Source of the DNA: Cladorhizidae sp. MBARI D1340-BT2
Lineage: Eukaryota; Porifera; Demospongiae; Poecilosclerida; Cladorhizidae
Length of the DNA stretch: 64,000 nt
Reading direction: 5' to 3'
Assembly (NCBI GenBank): GCA_028752905.1
Contig: JAQNBH010000012.1
Location: 28,033,816 to 28,097,815, forward strand
A program made the position numbers and the translations under genes. A model generated the notes under the pieces. That model saw nothing but the letters and a program-made list of their open reading frames with translations, made no database searches and had not been told where the DNA came from. Positions within the stretch are counted from its first letter, which is position 1, and each line of letters opens with the position of its first letter. Positions 9,340 through 21,006 of this stretch are shown here, in pieces.

Positions 9340-10350
9340 GTTATAAAAACTGGCTAATATTTCACTAAAGGAGTTGTAAAATTGATATGGCAATAGCTAT
9401 GACTGACACAAGAAGCTAAGGTGTTCAGTGTCTTTATGACCCATCATGGCTGTGGTTTGCTGTCAGGTGCGAGATGAAGACATTATACTAACTGGCTAAT
9501 ATTTCACTAAGCAGTTGTAAAATTGATATGAAAATAGCTCTGACTGACATAATACACAAGAAGCTGAGGTGTTTGGTGTCTCAACAAACATGGTAGAAAA
9601 TAAGCTCGTCACATATCAGATGAGCTGTAACAAGTGCCACATGTGAGTAGAGTAGAGAGCATGCACATGCACATGTGTATGCACTGCAAGCACTTTAATT
9701 ATGAGCCATCATGGCTGTGGTTTGCTGTCAAGTGTGAGATGAAGTGGAATAGTGTGATATAACAGTGAGAACTTCTTTTTGAATTGTCATTTGTTGTGTA
9801 CCCATTTTAGTGTTCTTGCATACAGCCAGAATCCAGTGATTGTTATCCATTGCCAATGTTGCATGCAAAGCCTCTACTTGTGTGTGTATGTGTGTGTGGG
9901 TGGGTGTGTGTGGTTCATGTGCATGTGTATGCTGTGTGTGAGTTTGTGTGCATGTATGTGTGTCTGAAGCTGTATGTGTATGTGTGTGCATGTGTGTGTG
10001 GTGTGTGCGTGTGCATGTTTGGGTGCATCTGTATGTGTGTGGTGTGTTCGTACATAATTTGTGTGTATATGTGTGGTGTGTGTGTGCATATTTGTGTGTG
10101 TATGTGTGATGGCTCATAATTAAAATGCTTGCCGTGTGTACACATGTGCATGTGCGTGCTCTCTACTCTACTCACATGTGGCATTTGTGACAGCTCATCT
10201 GATAATGTGACGAGCTTATTTTCTACCATGTTTTCTCAAACACTGAACACCTTAGCTGACTGTGTATTATGTCAGTCAGAGCTATTGCCATACATGGTCA
10301 TATCAACTTTACAACTGCTTAGTGAAATATTAGGCATACATCACCAGTTA
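9340..10350. repeat. inverted copies of M35 5' flanking DNA around a TG tract
   Basis: About 9344-9730 carries the M35 upstream sequence in minus orientation (TAATATTTCACTAA...AACATGGTAGAAAATAAG), part of it twice. About 10128-10350 carries it in plus orientation. It is the remnant of a head-to-head promoter pair whose left gene has been lost. The ATG-initiated ORFs here are His/Thr- or Cys/Val-rich artefacts of the TG repeat. Confidence 0.75.
9868..10107. repeat. TG-rich microsatellite (U1)
   Basis: An interrupted (TG)n tract with CATGTATG variants, at the centre of the inverted M35 upstream flanks. Confidence 0.9.
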
Positions 10351-10351
10351 G

Positions 10352-10361
10352 TATATATAAA
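10352..10361 (+). promoter_or_regulatory. TATA-like box of shortened M35 gene (U1)
   Basis: TATATATAAA lies about 55 bp before the ATG at 10417 and is followed by a GAGAG-rich leader. The same box and spacing occur before the intact gene (37298) and in U3, U5 and U6. Confidence 0.5.
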
Positions 10362-10416
10362 GAGTGAGAGGGAGAGAGGATTGGCAGATGCAAAATCAAA
10401 TATTCATCACAGAAAA

Positions 10417-10866
10417 ATGTGGCTTCCTGTGATTCTAACCATTATCTCTGTTAGCAGTGTCAGCTGTGAGCCATTTATGGCTACAATTTTTACTTCTCCT
10501 CGATACGAAGTGGGAGAGGACATTACATGCAAAGTCGTCATCACCAATACCAATGATCGAGACTACTACCTTTCGACGAGAAACACACCACTCGATGAGC
10601 TGGCTGCACACACTTTCAAAATTACTCAGAATGGAAATCCAGTACACTATGATGGTCTTCTCTACCAACGAACACCTCCAACATTAAAGGAGTTCATACT
10701 GGTTCCAGCTAAATCCTCCCTCTCTACGACTATCGACCTTTCTCAGTCCTACAGCTTGAAAACTAATGTTGATCATAAAGTCATGCTGAAAACCATGATA
10801 AGCTATCGAGTACAACATATCAGACACCAAGTCACAGTTTATCTTCTTCTTATCTCAGTAAATTGA
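10417..10866 (+). pseudogene. M35-derived secreted N-terminal domain, frameshifted copy (U1)
   Basis: It starts MWLPVILTIISVSSVSCEP, a clear signal peptide. The N-terminal domain follows (RYEVGEDITCKVVITNT, STRNTPLDELAAHTFKI, GNPVHYDGLLYQRTPP, DLSQSYSLKTNVDHKVM). The catalytic domain is absent because of the 627-bp deletion shared by all compact units. In U1 alone, 2 bp are missing at about 10804 (AGCTATCGAG instead of AGCTATTACGAG). The last 20 or so residues are therefore out of frame. A longer reading frame from 10129 exists, but the conserved TATA box lies inside it, so I use the MWLP start. Confidence 0.7.
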
Positions 10867-10869
10867 TAA

Positions 10870-11320
10870 GACTATGTGCTATTGCTGTTGTTCTGTGATG
10901 TGTACCAGTATAATATATTCTAATCAAAATTGAAATGTGATAAGCATTGTATATATATATATGTTTGGGGGGGTTGATGCCGCTAAGGATTGTTGGATGT
11001 TACATGTATTATAATCTGATCAATGTTTCATTTTAATGAATTGCATATTTTCTAAAACCTTCCACTACTCAACTTCTACAAGAATCTTTTGACTGATTTG
11101 ACTATAAATATTTGTGCAATATAGTATATGGACTACTTTATAACTAAGCTGGTATAAGTGTGTGTCACTGTGGGTGGGCAAAGACCTTGTTGAAATAATG
11201 AGCATTAGAAATTCAGGTCTATTCCTGCTACTATTATCTACCACTCAAGATATAGTACCTGCAAATCTAAGCATCGATTTGCTTTAAGTAGGTGGCCGAA
11301 CATGATCTTCTGTTCGCTCT
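10870..11320. other. M35 3' flank (U1)
   Basis: Non-coding DNA carried with every right-arm M35 copy. It has a short TA repeat near 10950 and ends at CTGTTCGCTCTTTAA. An inverted version lies downstream of the left-arm M35 copies in U4 and U5. Confidence 0.7.
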
Positions 11321-11434
11321 TTAACACTCACCGCCATAAGCGCCTACAGGCGCGAACTCGACATCGCTCACGTACGGGAACGAGATACAGATTAAATTTT
11401 TTTACCAGGGGGTGCGCGTAGGATATCTCTAAAC

Positions 11435-13038
11435 CAGGGATTCTCAACCGTTCCTCCATCATTTACCGCCTCAGCCAGATGTATTTCAGCCAGATGTATT
11501 TCACCCCCTTACTCCCATACAAAAAATGCATAGCCATCATAAAGGCACAGAAAAGTAAGAAACACATTTATTATCTAGGTTTTGCATAAAATATAGTAAT
11601 ATATTTTGATAAAGAAAGAAATTATATAGTCCATTCGTATCACACAAAAAAAATCAAACAGAAAACCAGAAGCATTATCAGTGGGAATACTGCTGATTCA
11701 TTGAATCAACCAGTTTATTTATTCGAGGAGCTGTTGATGACAACGCTACTCTCATATCGTCATCAATTTTCATGCGCTTCCTGGCGTTTGTCTTCATTGC
11801 TGCTAAATTTGAGAACCCTGATTCACATAAGTATTAGTGACAAAAGGAAGAAACACTTGGAAGGCACGCTGAGTAAGAAGTGGGAATGAATCTGTGAGTT
11901 TTATCCAAAAATCAATACCAACCTTTTCAAATTCTTCTCTAAGATTAGCAGAGGATTGAAGATCAATCAGCTCATCTTTTGCTGGATCGTCATCTTTCGT
12001 TTCTGACAGGTCAGTAGTAGTAAAAGGTCTTATTATCCATCTCTCTGTAGGAATCATGTCTTTTGAAAAGTAGCCAGTGAAGTTTTCCTTCAAGATTTTC
12101 AAATGATCTGTGATGTCTTCATTTATCTCAGGTAACACACTTGGTCTTCCACTAATGACCTCATCCAAGTTTGGAAAATTTGCCAAGTTACTTTGATGAA
12201 CTCTTCTTGCCCATAAGTCCATGTTTGCCTGCAATGCTGTTATCTTTTCACTTGCTTCAACAATGGTTACTGATGTTCCCTGGAGTTGTTTGTTGACTTG
12301 GTTAAGATGGGTAAATATATCTGAGAGGTATATATTATATTCCCTAAACAGGCAATGAACTTGGGATCAGCAAAATTTTCACACAGCTTTGAATCCCGGT
12401 CATGAAGAAAAATCTCTACCTCAGTACGGAGCTCAAACACGTGATTAAGAATAAGTCCACATGGAAGCCACCTCATTTCAGTATGAAGCAAAAGAGTTGA
12501 ATGCTCAGAACCCATCTCATCACAAAAAGCTATGAACAAACGGTGATTCGGTGCTTGGGCACGAATAAAATTAACAGCCTCGGCAACTTTATGAAAAACC
12601 ATTTTCAGATTCAGCCAATGCATGTTTGTGAAGAATACAATGTGTTATTATCACATTGGGTGCCTTTTGCTTCACAAGTGCAAGTGAAGCCTGATCTCAC
12701 TCTCATCATGGCTGGGGCTCCATCAGTACAGATTGAACCAACAATGTCTCATGTGAGATTGTTCCTTTCAGAGAAGTCTTGTGTTTTCTAGTAGCCTTTG
12801 TGAGATGTTCACAGAAGAGAAATTCATTCTTCAGTTCTTTTCCACATATGTAACGGACAAAAACAAGAAGTTGTGACAAATTTGCAACATCACAGTTCAT
12901 CAAGTTGCAAAGAAATTTTTGCTGGGCTAGATTTGATCTGCTCAATAACTTGTTGACAAATATCTTGAGACATTTCAATAATATATACAGTAGTAGAATT
13001 ATTTACCTCATTTTTTATCCCCAGGGGGTAAATTTACC
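11435..13038 (-). mobile_element. BED-type hAT element, 5'-deleted copy (U1/U2 junction)
   Basis: The left end CAGGGATTCTCAACCG directly follows CTCTAAAC (11427-11434), the 8-bp target duplication seen complete around the U4 copy. The right end (CCAGGGGGTAAATTTACC) is altered and the second CTCTAAAC is gone. About 0.8 kb of the transposase 5' part, including the BED finger, is deleted at about 12985. Confidence 0.8.
11678..12985 (-). pseudogene. ZBED5/FAM200-like hAT transposase, N-terminally truncated
   Basis: On the minus strand from about 12985 it has ISLQLDE and CDVANLSQLLVFVRYICGKE, then the typical TDGAPAMM region. HTEMRWLPCGLILNHVFELR, FADPKFIACLGNI, the KENFTGYFSKDM block and ...FWIKLTDSFPLLTQRAFQVF follow. 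After a frame change it ends with an AAMKTNARKRMKIDDDMRVA block and a stop at 11678. This order is that of ZBED5/FAM200-type hAT transposases. Frameshifts and the missing BED finger make it inactive. The U1 copy has an extra in-frame Thr codon at about 12010 relative to the others. Confidence 0.8.
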
Positions 13039-15737
13039 AGAATCCCGGTAAAAATACAATCAAAGAAAAATTCCAGGTAGTACGTGATTCCGAAGTCACG
13101 GCAACAAAAATAATTATATAAATTTTATTTTTTTGACAATGATGACTTTACTTCACTGTGACCGTCCCGATAGCTTCTGGAGGCTCTTCTTCGGTGGAAA
13201 GCTGCAGAACCATCTACTGCAGACTCGCTATCTATCAAAATCCTACGGAGTAGAGGAAAAAAGTCGCTCCTGGATGGACTCTGTTGTTAGTGACTTTTTT
13301 TTTACTGTTGTAGACATAGAGATGCGTAACTTTTGTTTCCCTGGTTCAACAGAGCTGATTCATATACCAAGTTATAGCTCTTTCAATTTTCAATCGAATG
13401 ATATGCTTTGTTTTGGTTACCAAAAAAGGTATGAAAATAAAAAATATTTAAAAAATTAAATAAATGTGTTGGCTAAAGTTGGCGGTGAAAGGGTTAAATG
13501 ACCCATGCATTTATGATACGTAATTGAAAAATGTGCCTGATATCCATTATCCATTGCTTATGTATAATGCTTATGGTTGAAATTTATGACACTGTTATCC
13601 ACTGGAAGGGTTTAGTACTGCTCTCATGACTGACAGCTAATAGGATGCCAGCTCCTGACATGTCTTACCCTCTCCATGTTGGGAATGATAAAAATACAAA
13701 ATCGAAGCAGCTACAGTTAATGATTAATACTAGTCAGAAATTTACTTTAAGTCCCTATCAAGCAACCATATAATGATACAGTGATAACATTTTTGTGAAC
13801 CCACACTGACCACAAACTATGATTATCAACATAGCTTATAATGCAGATTGCTAACAGTCAGCAATCATTGTTTTTTGGGGCTATAAGCAGCTAAGGTATT
13901 GGAGACAAGGAAGCATGTATAATAATGTCCACAACACAACATTTATATTTTTACATAATATATAATTAAGTTTTCATATATGGAGGGAAAAGGAAAAGCA
14001 GGCAAAAGAGGCAAAAGAGAGATTAGTTCTCCAAAAGCAGCATCTATCAAATAAAGTTAAGTCCCAGGATATACTGAAGCTAGCTAGCCAAGGCATTACC
14101 AGCGTACGCAAAAATAGCCATTGCGTTTAGAAAACTAACAGGCTAATACTACAGTTATATCCCATTCACAAACCTGATAAGTCTTCTTGTCTTATCACTT
14201 CCTCGTCAGAAACAAAACCACTATTTTGTGCTATAGCGCTAAGCTCTTCCACTCCCATTACAAGAGTTATGACTGTTGTGGTCATCTTTTCCATGGCTAC
14301 GGAATATGTGAATGGATAAATTGTAGGTTTGGTGACCAAACTGGAGGCAATGTCTGTGTGGAAGAGACAGTGGATGGCAAGGCTGAGGAGGTGGCAGTGG
14401 AAGCAATGAAAGAGGGTGATGGTTGGATTTGTTGTTGAGTCTGAGTTGGGGCTGGGGTGTGTAAGTAGGTGTGGTTGATACTGATGTTGGTTGAGGCATG
14501 GGTGTGGTCAATTCTGTTGTAGGTTGAGGCTGGAGTATGGAAGTCAGTGTGGTCAATATACTGATGTGGTTTGAGGCTGGGGTGTGGTCAATACTGATGT
14601 GGTTTGAGGCTGGAGTGTGGTCGATACTGAAGTATCTGGAAGTGCATGTTGTAGTGTTTGCAGAGTCTGATGTGGAAGCAACCACAGAGTCTTTTACTGA
14701 GATGGGTGTGGTAAAAGCAGCATTCAAATGTACTTGGGTCGATGGGTTGGGTAAAGGTGTCGTGTGTAATGCGGCAGGTATCGCGAAGGAATGAGCATCT
14801 TCCCTAAATATATTTTATCAACATTTGTTCACTAAAATTTCCTTACCTTCTTGCAGGCCTTCAAATTCCTCAACACTTCCATCTGCAAATGGCTCATCCA
14901 AGTCCCTATCTGCATCCAATGCCTTGAGGACCTCCTTACAAAGAGAAACATTGTCTTTTTGTTATCCTATTTTTAATATGTATTGAAGTCACAATTGTTT
15001 TCAAGATGTTATAGCAAGTGCTATAATTATAGTGCTATATAATAAAGGCACTATCATGAACTTACAGTATTATAGAGCGGTATCGCAGCAATGGATCCTT
15101 AGCCGATCGCGAGGCTGACGCCATTTGGCGTCAACCGCCGTTATGAGCACGCAAGGGCGTGACGCCAAATGGCGTCTGAGCACGCACGCCAATTGGCGTC
15201 TATCGCGTTCGGTTATAAAAACTGGCTAATATTTCACTAAAGGAGTTGTAAAATTGATATGGCAATAGCTATGACTGACACAAGAAGCTAAGGTGTTCAG
15301 TGTCTTTATGACCCATCATGGCTGTGGTTTGCTGTCAGGTGCGAGATGAAGACATTATACTAACTGGCTAATATTTCACTAAGCAGTTGTAAAATTGATA
15401 TGAAAATAGCTCTGACTGACATAATACACAAGAAGCTGAGGTGTTTGGTGTCTCAACAAACATGGTAGAAAATAAGCTCGTCACATATCAGATGAGCTGT
15501 AACAAGTGCCACATGTGAGTAGAGTAGAGAGCATGCACATGCACATGTGTATGCACTGCAAGCACTTTAATTATGAGCCATCATGGCTGTGGTTTGCTGT
15601 CAAGTGTGAGATGAAGTGGAATAGTGTGATATAACAGTGAGAACTTCTTTTTGAATTGTCATTTGTTGTGTACCCATTTTAGTGTTCTTGCATACAGCCA
15701 GAATCCAGTTTGTTATCCATTGCCAATGTTGCATGCA

Positions 15738-15977
15738 AAGCCTCTACTTGTGTGTGTATGTGTGTGTGGGTGGGTGTGTGTTGTTCATGTGCATGTGTAT
15801 GCTGTGTGTGAGTTTGTGTGCATGTATGTGTGTCTGAAGCTGTATGTGTATGTGTGTGCATGTGTGTGTGGTGTGTGCGTGTGCATGTTTGGGTGCATCT
15901 GTATGTGTGTGGTGTGTTCGTACATAATTTGTGTGTATATGTGTGGTGTGTGTGTGCATATTTGTGTGTGTATGTGT
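15738..15977. repeat. TG-rich microsatellite (U2)
   Basis: Same interrupted TG tract as in U1, with one substitution giving TGTGTTGTTCATG near 15780. Confidence 0.9.
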
Positions 15978-16282
15978 GATGGCTCATAATTAAAATGCTT
16001 GCCGTGTGTACACATGTGCATGTGCGTGCTCTCTACTCTACTCACATGTGGCATTTGTGACAGCTCATCTGATAATGTGACGAGCTTATTTTCTACCATG
16101 TTTTCTCAAACACTGAACACCTTAGCTGACTGTGTATTATGTCAGTCAGAGCTATTGCCATACATGGTCATATCAACTTTACAACTGCTTAGTGAAATAT
16201 TAGGCATACATCACCAGTTAGTATATAGAGTGAGAGGGAGAGAGGATTGGCAGATGCAAAATCAAATATTCATCACAGAAAA

Positions 16283-16729
16283 ATGTGGCTTCCTGTGATT
16301 CTAACCATTATCTCTGTTAGCAGTGTCAGCTGTGAGCCATTTATGGCTACAATTTTTACTTCTCCTCGATACGAAGTGGGAGAGGACATTACATGCAAAG
16401 TCGTCATCACCAATACCAATGATCGAGACTACTACCTTTCGACGAGAAACACACCACTCGATGAGCTGGCTGCACACACTTTCGAAATTACTCAGAATGG
16501 AAATCCAGTACACTATGATGGTCTTCTCTACCAACGAACACCTCCAACATTAAAGGAGTTCATACTGGTTCAAGCTAAATCCTCCCTCTCTACGACTATC
16601 GACCTTTCTCAGTCCTACAGCTTGAAAACTAATGTTGATCATAAAGTCATGCTGAAAACCATGATAAGCTATTACGAGTACAACATATCAGACACCAAGT
16701 CACAGTTTATCTTCTTCTTATCTCAGTAA
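16283..16729 (+). CDS. short secreted M35 N-terminal-domain protein (U2)
   Basis: An open 148-codon frame from MWLP to a stop kept from the full gene (...FFLSQ). It has a signal peptide (residues 1 to about 17) and then one domain of about 125 residues, with the GEDITCKVVITNTNDRDYY, GNPVHYDGLLYQR and TIDLSQSYSLKTNV segments. In the full-length enzyme this domain precedes the aspzincin catalytic domain. All zinc-binding residues are lost with the 627-bp deletion. Whether it is expressed is unknown. In U2 the upstream TATATATAAA is reduced to TATATAGAG at about 16233, so its promoter may be weak. Confidence 0.6.
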   Translation: MWLPVILTIISVSSVSCEPFMATIFTSPRYEVGEDITCKVVITNTNDRDYYLSTRNTPLDELAAHTFEITQNGNPVHYDGLLYQRTPPTLKEFILVQAKSSLSTTIDLSQSYSLKTNVDHKVMLKTMISYYEYNISDTKSQFIFFLSQ

Positions 16730-17192
16730 ATTGATAAGACTATGTGCTATTGCTGTTGTTCTGTGATGTGTACCAGTATAATATATTCTAATCAAAATTG
16801 AAATGTGATAAGCATTGTATATATATATATGTTTGGGGGGGTTGATGCCGCTAAGGATTGTTGGATGTTACATGTATTATAATCTGATCAATGTTTCATT
16901 TTAATGAATTGCATATTTTCTAAAACCTTCCACTACTCAACTTCTACAAGAATCTTTTGACTGATTTGACTATAAATATCTGTGCAATATAGTATATGGA
17001 CTACTTTATAACTAAGCTGGTATAAGTGTGTGTCACTGTGGGTGGGCAAAGACCTTGTTGAAATAATGAGCATTAGAAATTCAGGTCTATTCCTGCTACT
17101 ATTATCTACCACTCAAGATATAGTACCTGCAAATCTAAGCATCGATTTGCTTTAAGTAGGTGGCCGAACATGATCTTCTGTTCGCTCTTTAA

Positions 17193-19359
17193 CACTCACC
17201 GCCATAAGCGCCTACAGGCGCGAACTCGACATCGCTCGCGTACGGGAACGAGATACAGATTAAATTTTTTTACCAGGGGGTGCGCGAAGGATATCTCTAA
17301 ACCAGGGATTCTCAACCGTTCCTCCATCATTTACCCCCTCAGCCAGATGTATTTCAGCCAGATGTATTTCACCCCCTTACTCCCATACAAAAAATGCATA
17401 GCCATCATAAAGGCACAGAAAAGTAAGAAACACATTTATTATCTAGGTTTTGCATAAAATATAGTAATATATTTTGATAAAGAAAGAAATTATATAGTCC
17501 ATTCGTATCACACAAAAAAAATCAAACAGAAAACCAGAAGCATTATCAGTGGGAATACTGCTGATTCATTGAATCAACCAGTTTATTTATTCGAGGAGCT
17601 GTTGATGACAACGCTACTCTCATATCGTCATCAATTTTCATGCGCTTCCTGGCGTTTGTCTTCATTGCTGCTAAATTTGAGAACCCTGATTCACATAAGT
17701 ATTAGTGACAAAAGGAAGAAACACTTGGAAGGCACGCTGAGTAAGAAGTGGGAATGAATCTGTGAGTTTTATCCAAAAATCAATACCAACCTTTTCAAAT
17801 TCTTCTCTAAGATTAGCAGAGGATTGAAGATCAATCAGCTCATCTTTTGCTGGGTCGTCATCTTTCGTTTCTGACAGGTCAGTAGTAAAAGGTCTTATTA
17901 TCCATCTCTCTGTAGGAATCATGTCTTTTGAAAAGTAGCCAGTGAAGTTTTCCTTCAAGATTTTCAAATGATCTGTGATGTCTTCATTTATCTCAGGTAA
18001 CACACTTGGTCTTCCACTAATGACCTCATCCAAGTTTGGAAAATTTGCCAAGTTACTTTGATGAACTCTTCTTGCCCATAAGTCCATGTTTGCCTGCAAT
18101 GCTGTTATCTTTTCACTTGCTTCAACAATGGTTACTGATGTTCCCTGGAGTTGTTTGTTGACTTGGTTAAGATGGGTAAATATATCTGAGAGGTATATAT
18201 TATATTCCCTAAACAGGCAATGAACTTGGGATCAGCAAAATTTTCACACAGCTTTGAATCCCGGTCATGAAGAAAAATCTCTACCTCAGTACGGAGCTCA
18301 AACACGCGATTAGGAATAAGTCCACATGGAAGCCACCTCATTTCAGTATGAAGCAAAAGAGTTGAATGCTCAGAACCCATCTCATCACAAAAAGCTTTGA
18401 ACAAACGGTGATTCAGTGCTTGGGCACGAATAAAATTAACAGCCTCGGCAACTTTATGAAAAACCATTTTCAGATTCAGCCAATGCATGTTTGTGAAGAA
18501 TACAATGTGTTATTATCACATTGGGTACCTTTTGCTTCACAAGTGCAAGTGAAGCCTGATCTCACTCTCATCATGGCTGGGGCTCCATCAGTACAGATTG
18601 AACCAACAATGTCTCATGTGAGATTGTTCCTTTCAGAGAAGTCTTGTGTTTTCTAGTAGCCTTTGTGAGATGTTCACAGAAGAGAAATTCATTCTTCAGT
18701 TCTTTTCCACATATGTAACGGACAAAAACAAGAAGTTGTGACAAATTTGCAACATCACAGTTCATCAAGTTGCAAAGAAATTTTTGCTGGGCTAGATTTG
18801 ATCTGCTCAATAACTTGTTGACAAATATCTTGAGACATTTCAATAATATATACAGTAGTAGAATTATTTACCTCATTTTTTATCCCCAGGGGGTAAATTT
18901 ACCAGAATCCCGGTAAAAATACAATCAAAGAAAAATTCCAGGTAGCACGTGATTCCGAAGTCACGGCAACAAAAATAATTATATAAATTTTATTTTTTTG
19001 ACAATGATGACTTTACTTCACTGTGACCGTCCCGATAGCTTCTGGAGGCTCTTCTTCGGTGGAAAGCTGCAGAACCATCTACTGCAGACTCGCTATCTAT
19101 CAAAATCCTACGGAGTAGAGGAAAAAAGTCGCTCCTGGATGGACTCTGTTGTTAGTGACTTTTTTTTAACTGTTGTAGACATAGAGATGCGTAACTTTTG
19201 TTTCCCTGCTTCAACAGAGCTGATTCATATACCAAGTTATAGCTCTTTCAATTTTCAATCGAATGATATGCTTTGTTTTAGTTACCAAAAAAGGTATGAA
19301 AATAAAAAATATTTAAAAAATTAAATAAAATGTGTTGGCTAAAGTTGGCGGTGAAAGGG
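17193..19359. mobile_element. piggyBac-like element at the U2/U3 junction, carrying a hAT
   Basis: Between TTAA 17189-17192 and TTAA 19360-19363, with the same ends as at 11325-13493. The hAT inside runs from 17303 (after CTCTAAAC at 17295-17302) to about 18903. Confidence 0.75.
17546..18850 (-). pseudogene. ZBED5/FAM200-like hAT transposase, N-terminally truncated (U2/U3)
   Basis: Same truncated, frameshifted gene as at 11678-12985. It has the single-Thr form (RPFTTDLSETK) shared with U3 and U6, while U1 has one more Thr. The BED finger is missing. Confidence 0.8.
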
Positions 19360-19462
19360 TTAAATGACCCATGCATTTTTATGATACGTAATTGAAAAAT
19401 GTGCCTGATATCCATTATCCATTGCTTATGTATAATGCTTATGGTTGAAATTTATGACACTG

Positions 19463-19971
19463 TGTTCGGGACTACTCAGCACTGTGGAGAGTGTTGTCCC
19501 TGAAGCGAGTTTCCTGCGTCCCACGCACAACCGTACTCGTAGTCAACCTGTACGGGGAAAGACCCACTTGCGAGTTTTCGTCTGTCAAGACCTTCAGCAG
19601 AGCGTGTAGCCGATAAATATATAGCACCACACGTCTCCCCGTGTCTCTAGGCTTCAGCAGAGGGCGTAAATCTCTGCCTAGTCTGAAACGGCCGAAGCCT
19701 CTTGAAATAACACTGTCCGGCAGTCGGGATGTGTCCTAGTCGCTACTACCCTGCTAGGCTGGATAGCGGACTTAATTTGTTGTAACTTAAGAGATACAAA
19801 GAGATGATAATAATATTACCAGGCAACAGAAAAAGTTAGTGAGCATGCTCATACAAAACTAATAATATCTGAGCTGAGAATGTATAACTGAGATAAGGAG
19901 TGTGCATGCGCGAGTAACAATTAATCCTCCCGTGGAGGCGTAGCTGCTCCATAGAGGCCAGAGCCCGATCA
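19463..19971 (-). repeat. 3' LTR of the BEL/Pao element
   Basis: 509 bp. It matches the other LTR with, by eye, two substitutions (about 19552 and 19905). It also has 56 extra bp (about 19778-19834, an AT-rich stretch with TTGTTGTAAC). The polyprotein stop codon TGA is formed by the first three bases of this LTR on the coding strand. Confidence 0.9.
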
Positions 19972-21006
19972 TCCTGGGGGGGCCAGAGAGAGAAAATCCT
20001 CTTCATCCTCCAGCAGTAGAACTAGCTTGTGAACTGCCCTTTTGAAGGTGCCTTTGCTTGTCCTGACAGTAGCAACTCTGACAAGTCCGTCATCTCCTGC
20101 GTGGACCTGAGTTACTCTTGCCAGTGGCCAGCTGCGTGTGAACAAGTCGGTGTCTTTGATTAGCACGATATCGCCGGTACGGATCGAACGCTGAGGGTGT
20201 TTCCAACGTCGAATGGCTTGCAGAGAGGAGATGTATTCCTTGCTCCACCTTTGCCATAGATCTGCTGAGAGTCGTTGTTGTAGATCCCATCGGGTGAGTC
20301 GGTTGAGATTGCGGTTGGAGAAGTCTGAGACTGGGCAAGACTTCAGTGCTTTTCCCACCAAGAAATGTCCTGGGGTGAGCACTTCCACTCTGTCTGCCGG
20401 TGCAGAATCGAGCGGAATGAGTGGCCTGCTGTTCAAGGCTGCTTCAATCTCTACTGTGACTGCATACAAGTCGTCCATCATAAGAGTGTGTGGTCCAATG
20501 ATCTTGACCATTAGGAGCTTCATGCTCTTCACGGCCGCTTCCCAGAGTCCCCCAAAGTGAGGCGACCTAGCTGGGATATGCTTCCACTGCATGTTATCGG
20601 TGGTGCAGAATCGATCCAGTGCTTCTTGAGTGACTGGTGACTGGATGAGTTGGTAGATCCCTTGGAGCTCGCGTTGAGCACCAACGAAGTTGCTCCCGTT
20701 GTCGGTAGTAAAAGTAAATGGATAGCCTCTCCTTGCGATGAAGCATCGGAGTGCAGATAGAAATCCTTCAGTTGTGAGGTCTCTGACCACTTCTAGGTGG
20801 ACTGCTTTAGTGGCCATGCACACGAATATGCAAATGTAGATCTTCTCTATGACTCTGGAGCGAGTGAATCCGCGCCTGACCATGAGAGGCCCAGCGAAGT
20901 CTGCTCCAGTGTGGTGGAACGGTGTAGATGGAGTCACACGACAGGTGGTAGCTGTCCCATCCTCTGTGAGGTGGTCTTTGCATACGCCTTCTTGCAGCGC
21001 ACACAA
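19969..21006 (-). pseudogene. BEL/Pao integrase core and C-terminal domain
   Basis: The frame carries TGADFAGPLMV (first catalytic Asp, near 20910), TDNGSNFVGA (second Asp, near 20705) and GGLWEAAVKSMK (catalytic Glu, near 20550). The DUF5641-like end GDIVLIKDTD...WPLARV follows. It ends SLAPPG at a TGA inside the LTR. A frameshift at about 20950 separates it from the upstream zinc-binding part. Confidence 0.9.

Larger units (their letters stand above)
7628..11324. repeat. array unit U1 (compact)
   Basis: This is the first of three nearly identical compact units (U1, U2, U3) plus an inverted one (U6). It runs from one junction TTAA (7628-7631) to the next (11321-11324). In order it has about 0.7 kb of non-coding DNA (7632-8330), a minus-strand coding relic with a Ser/Thr/Pro-rich part, a cluster of GC-rich palindromes and two inverted copies of the M35 5' flank around a TG tract. 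The shortened M35 gene and about 0.45 kb of 3' flank follow. Relative to U4 and U5 the left-arm M35 gene is gone. Confidence 0.85.
11325..13493. mobile_element. piggyBac-like element at the U1/U2 junction, carrying a hAT
   Basis: It is flanked by TTAA on both sides (11321-11324 and 13494-13497), the hallmark target of piggyBac. Ends are CACTCACCGCCATAAGCGCC on the left and, inverted, CCCTTTCACCGCCAAC on the right, sharing TCACCGCC. The uninterrupted site CGCTCTTTAAATGACCC at 53471-53487 shows the state without the element. Outside the hAT only about 0.5 kb belongs to the piggyBac-like part. It is therefore non-autonomous. Confidence 0.75.
13494..17192. repeat. array unit U2 (compact)
   Basis: Nearly identical to U1 along its whole length, including the coding relic (about 14196-14955, minus), the minisatellite and the palindromes (about 15117-15200). 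It runs from TTAA 13494-13497 to TTAA 17189-17192. Differences from U1 are scattered substitutions and small indels. Confidence 0.85.

Noticed and set aside
9728..10229. ORFs rich in His-Thr or Val-Cys over the TG tracts (also 15651-16099, 28162-28608, 35711-36310, 45507-46130, 61576-62024)
   Set aside because: They are translations of (TG)n/(CA)n repeats, open on several frames at once, with no domain content.
10129..10416. N-terminal extension of the short M35 frame (start MPCVHMCMC), also in U3 and U6
   Set aside because: The TATA-like box and leader lie inside it. In U2 the deletion breaks it, and the MWLP start gives a proper signal peptide.
19972..20000. Polypurine tract before the BEL/Pao 3' LTR
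   Set aside because: The coding strand there is pyrimidine-rich (TCTCTCTGGCCCCCCC), so no convincing tract is present.
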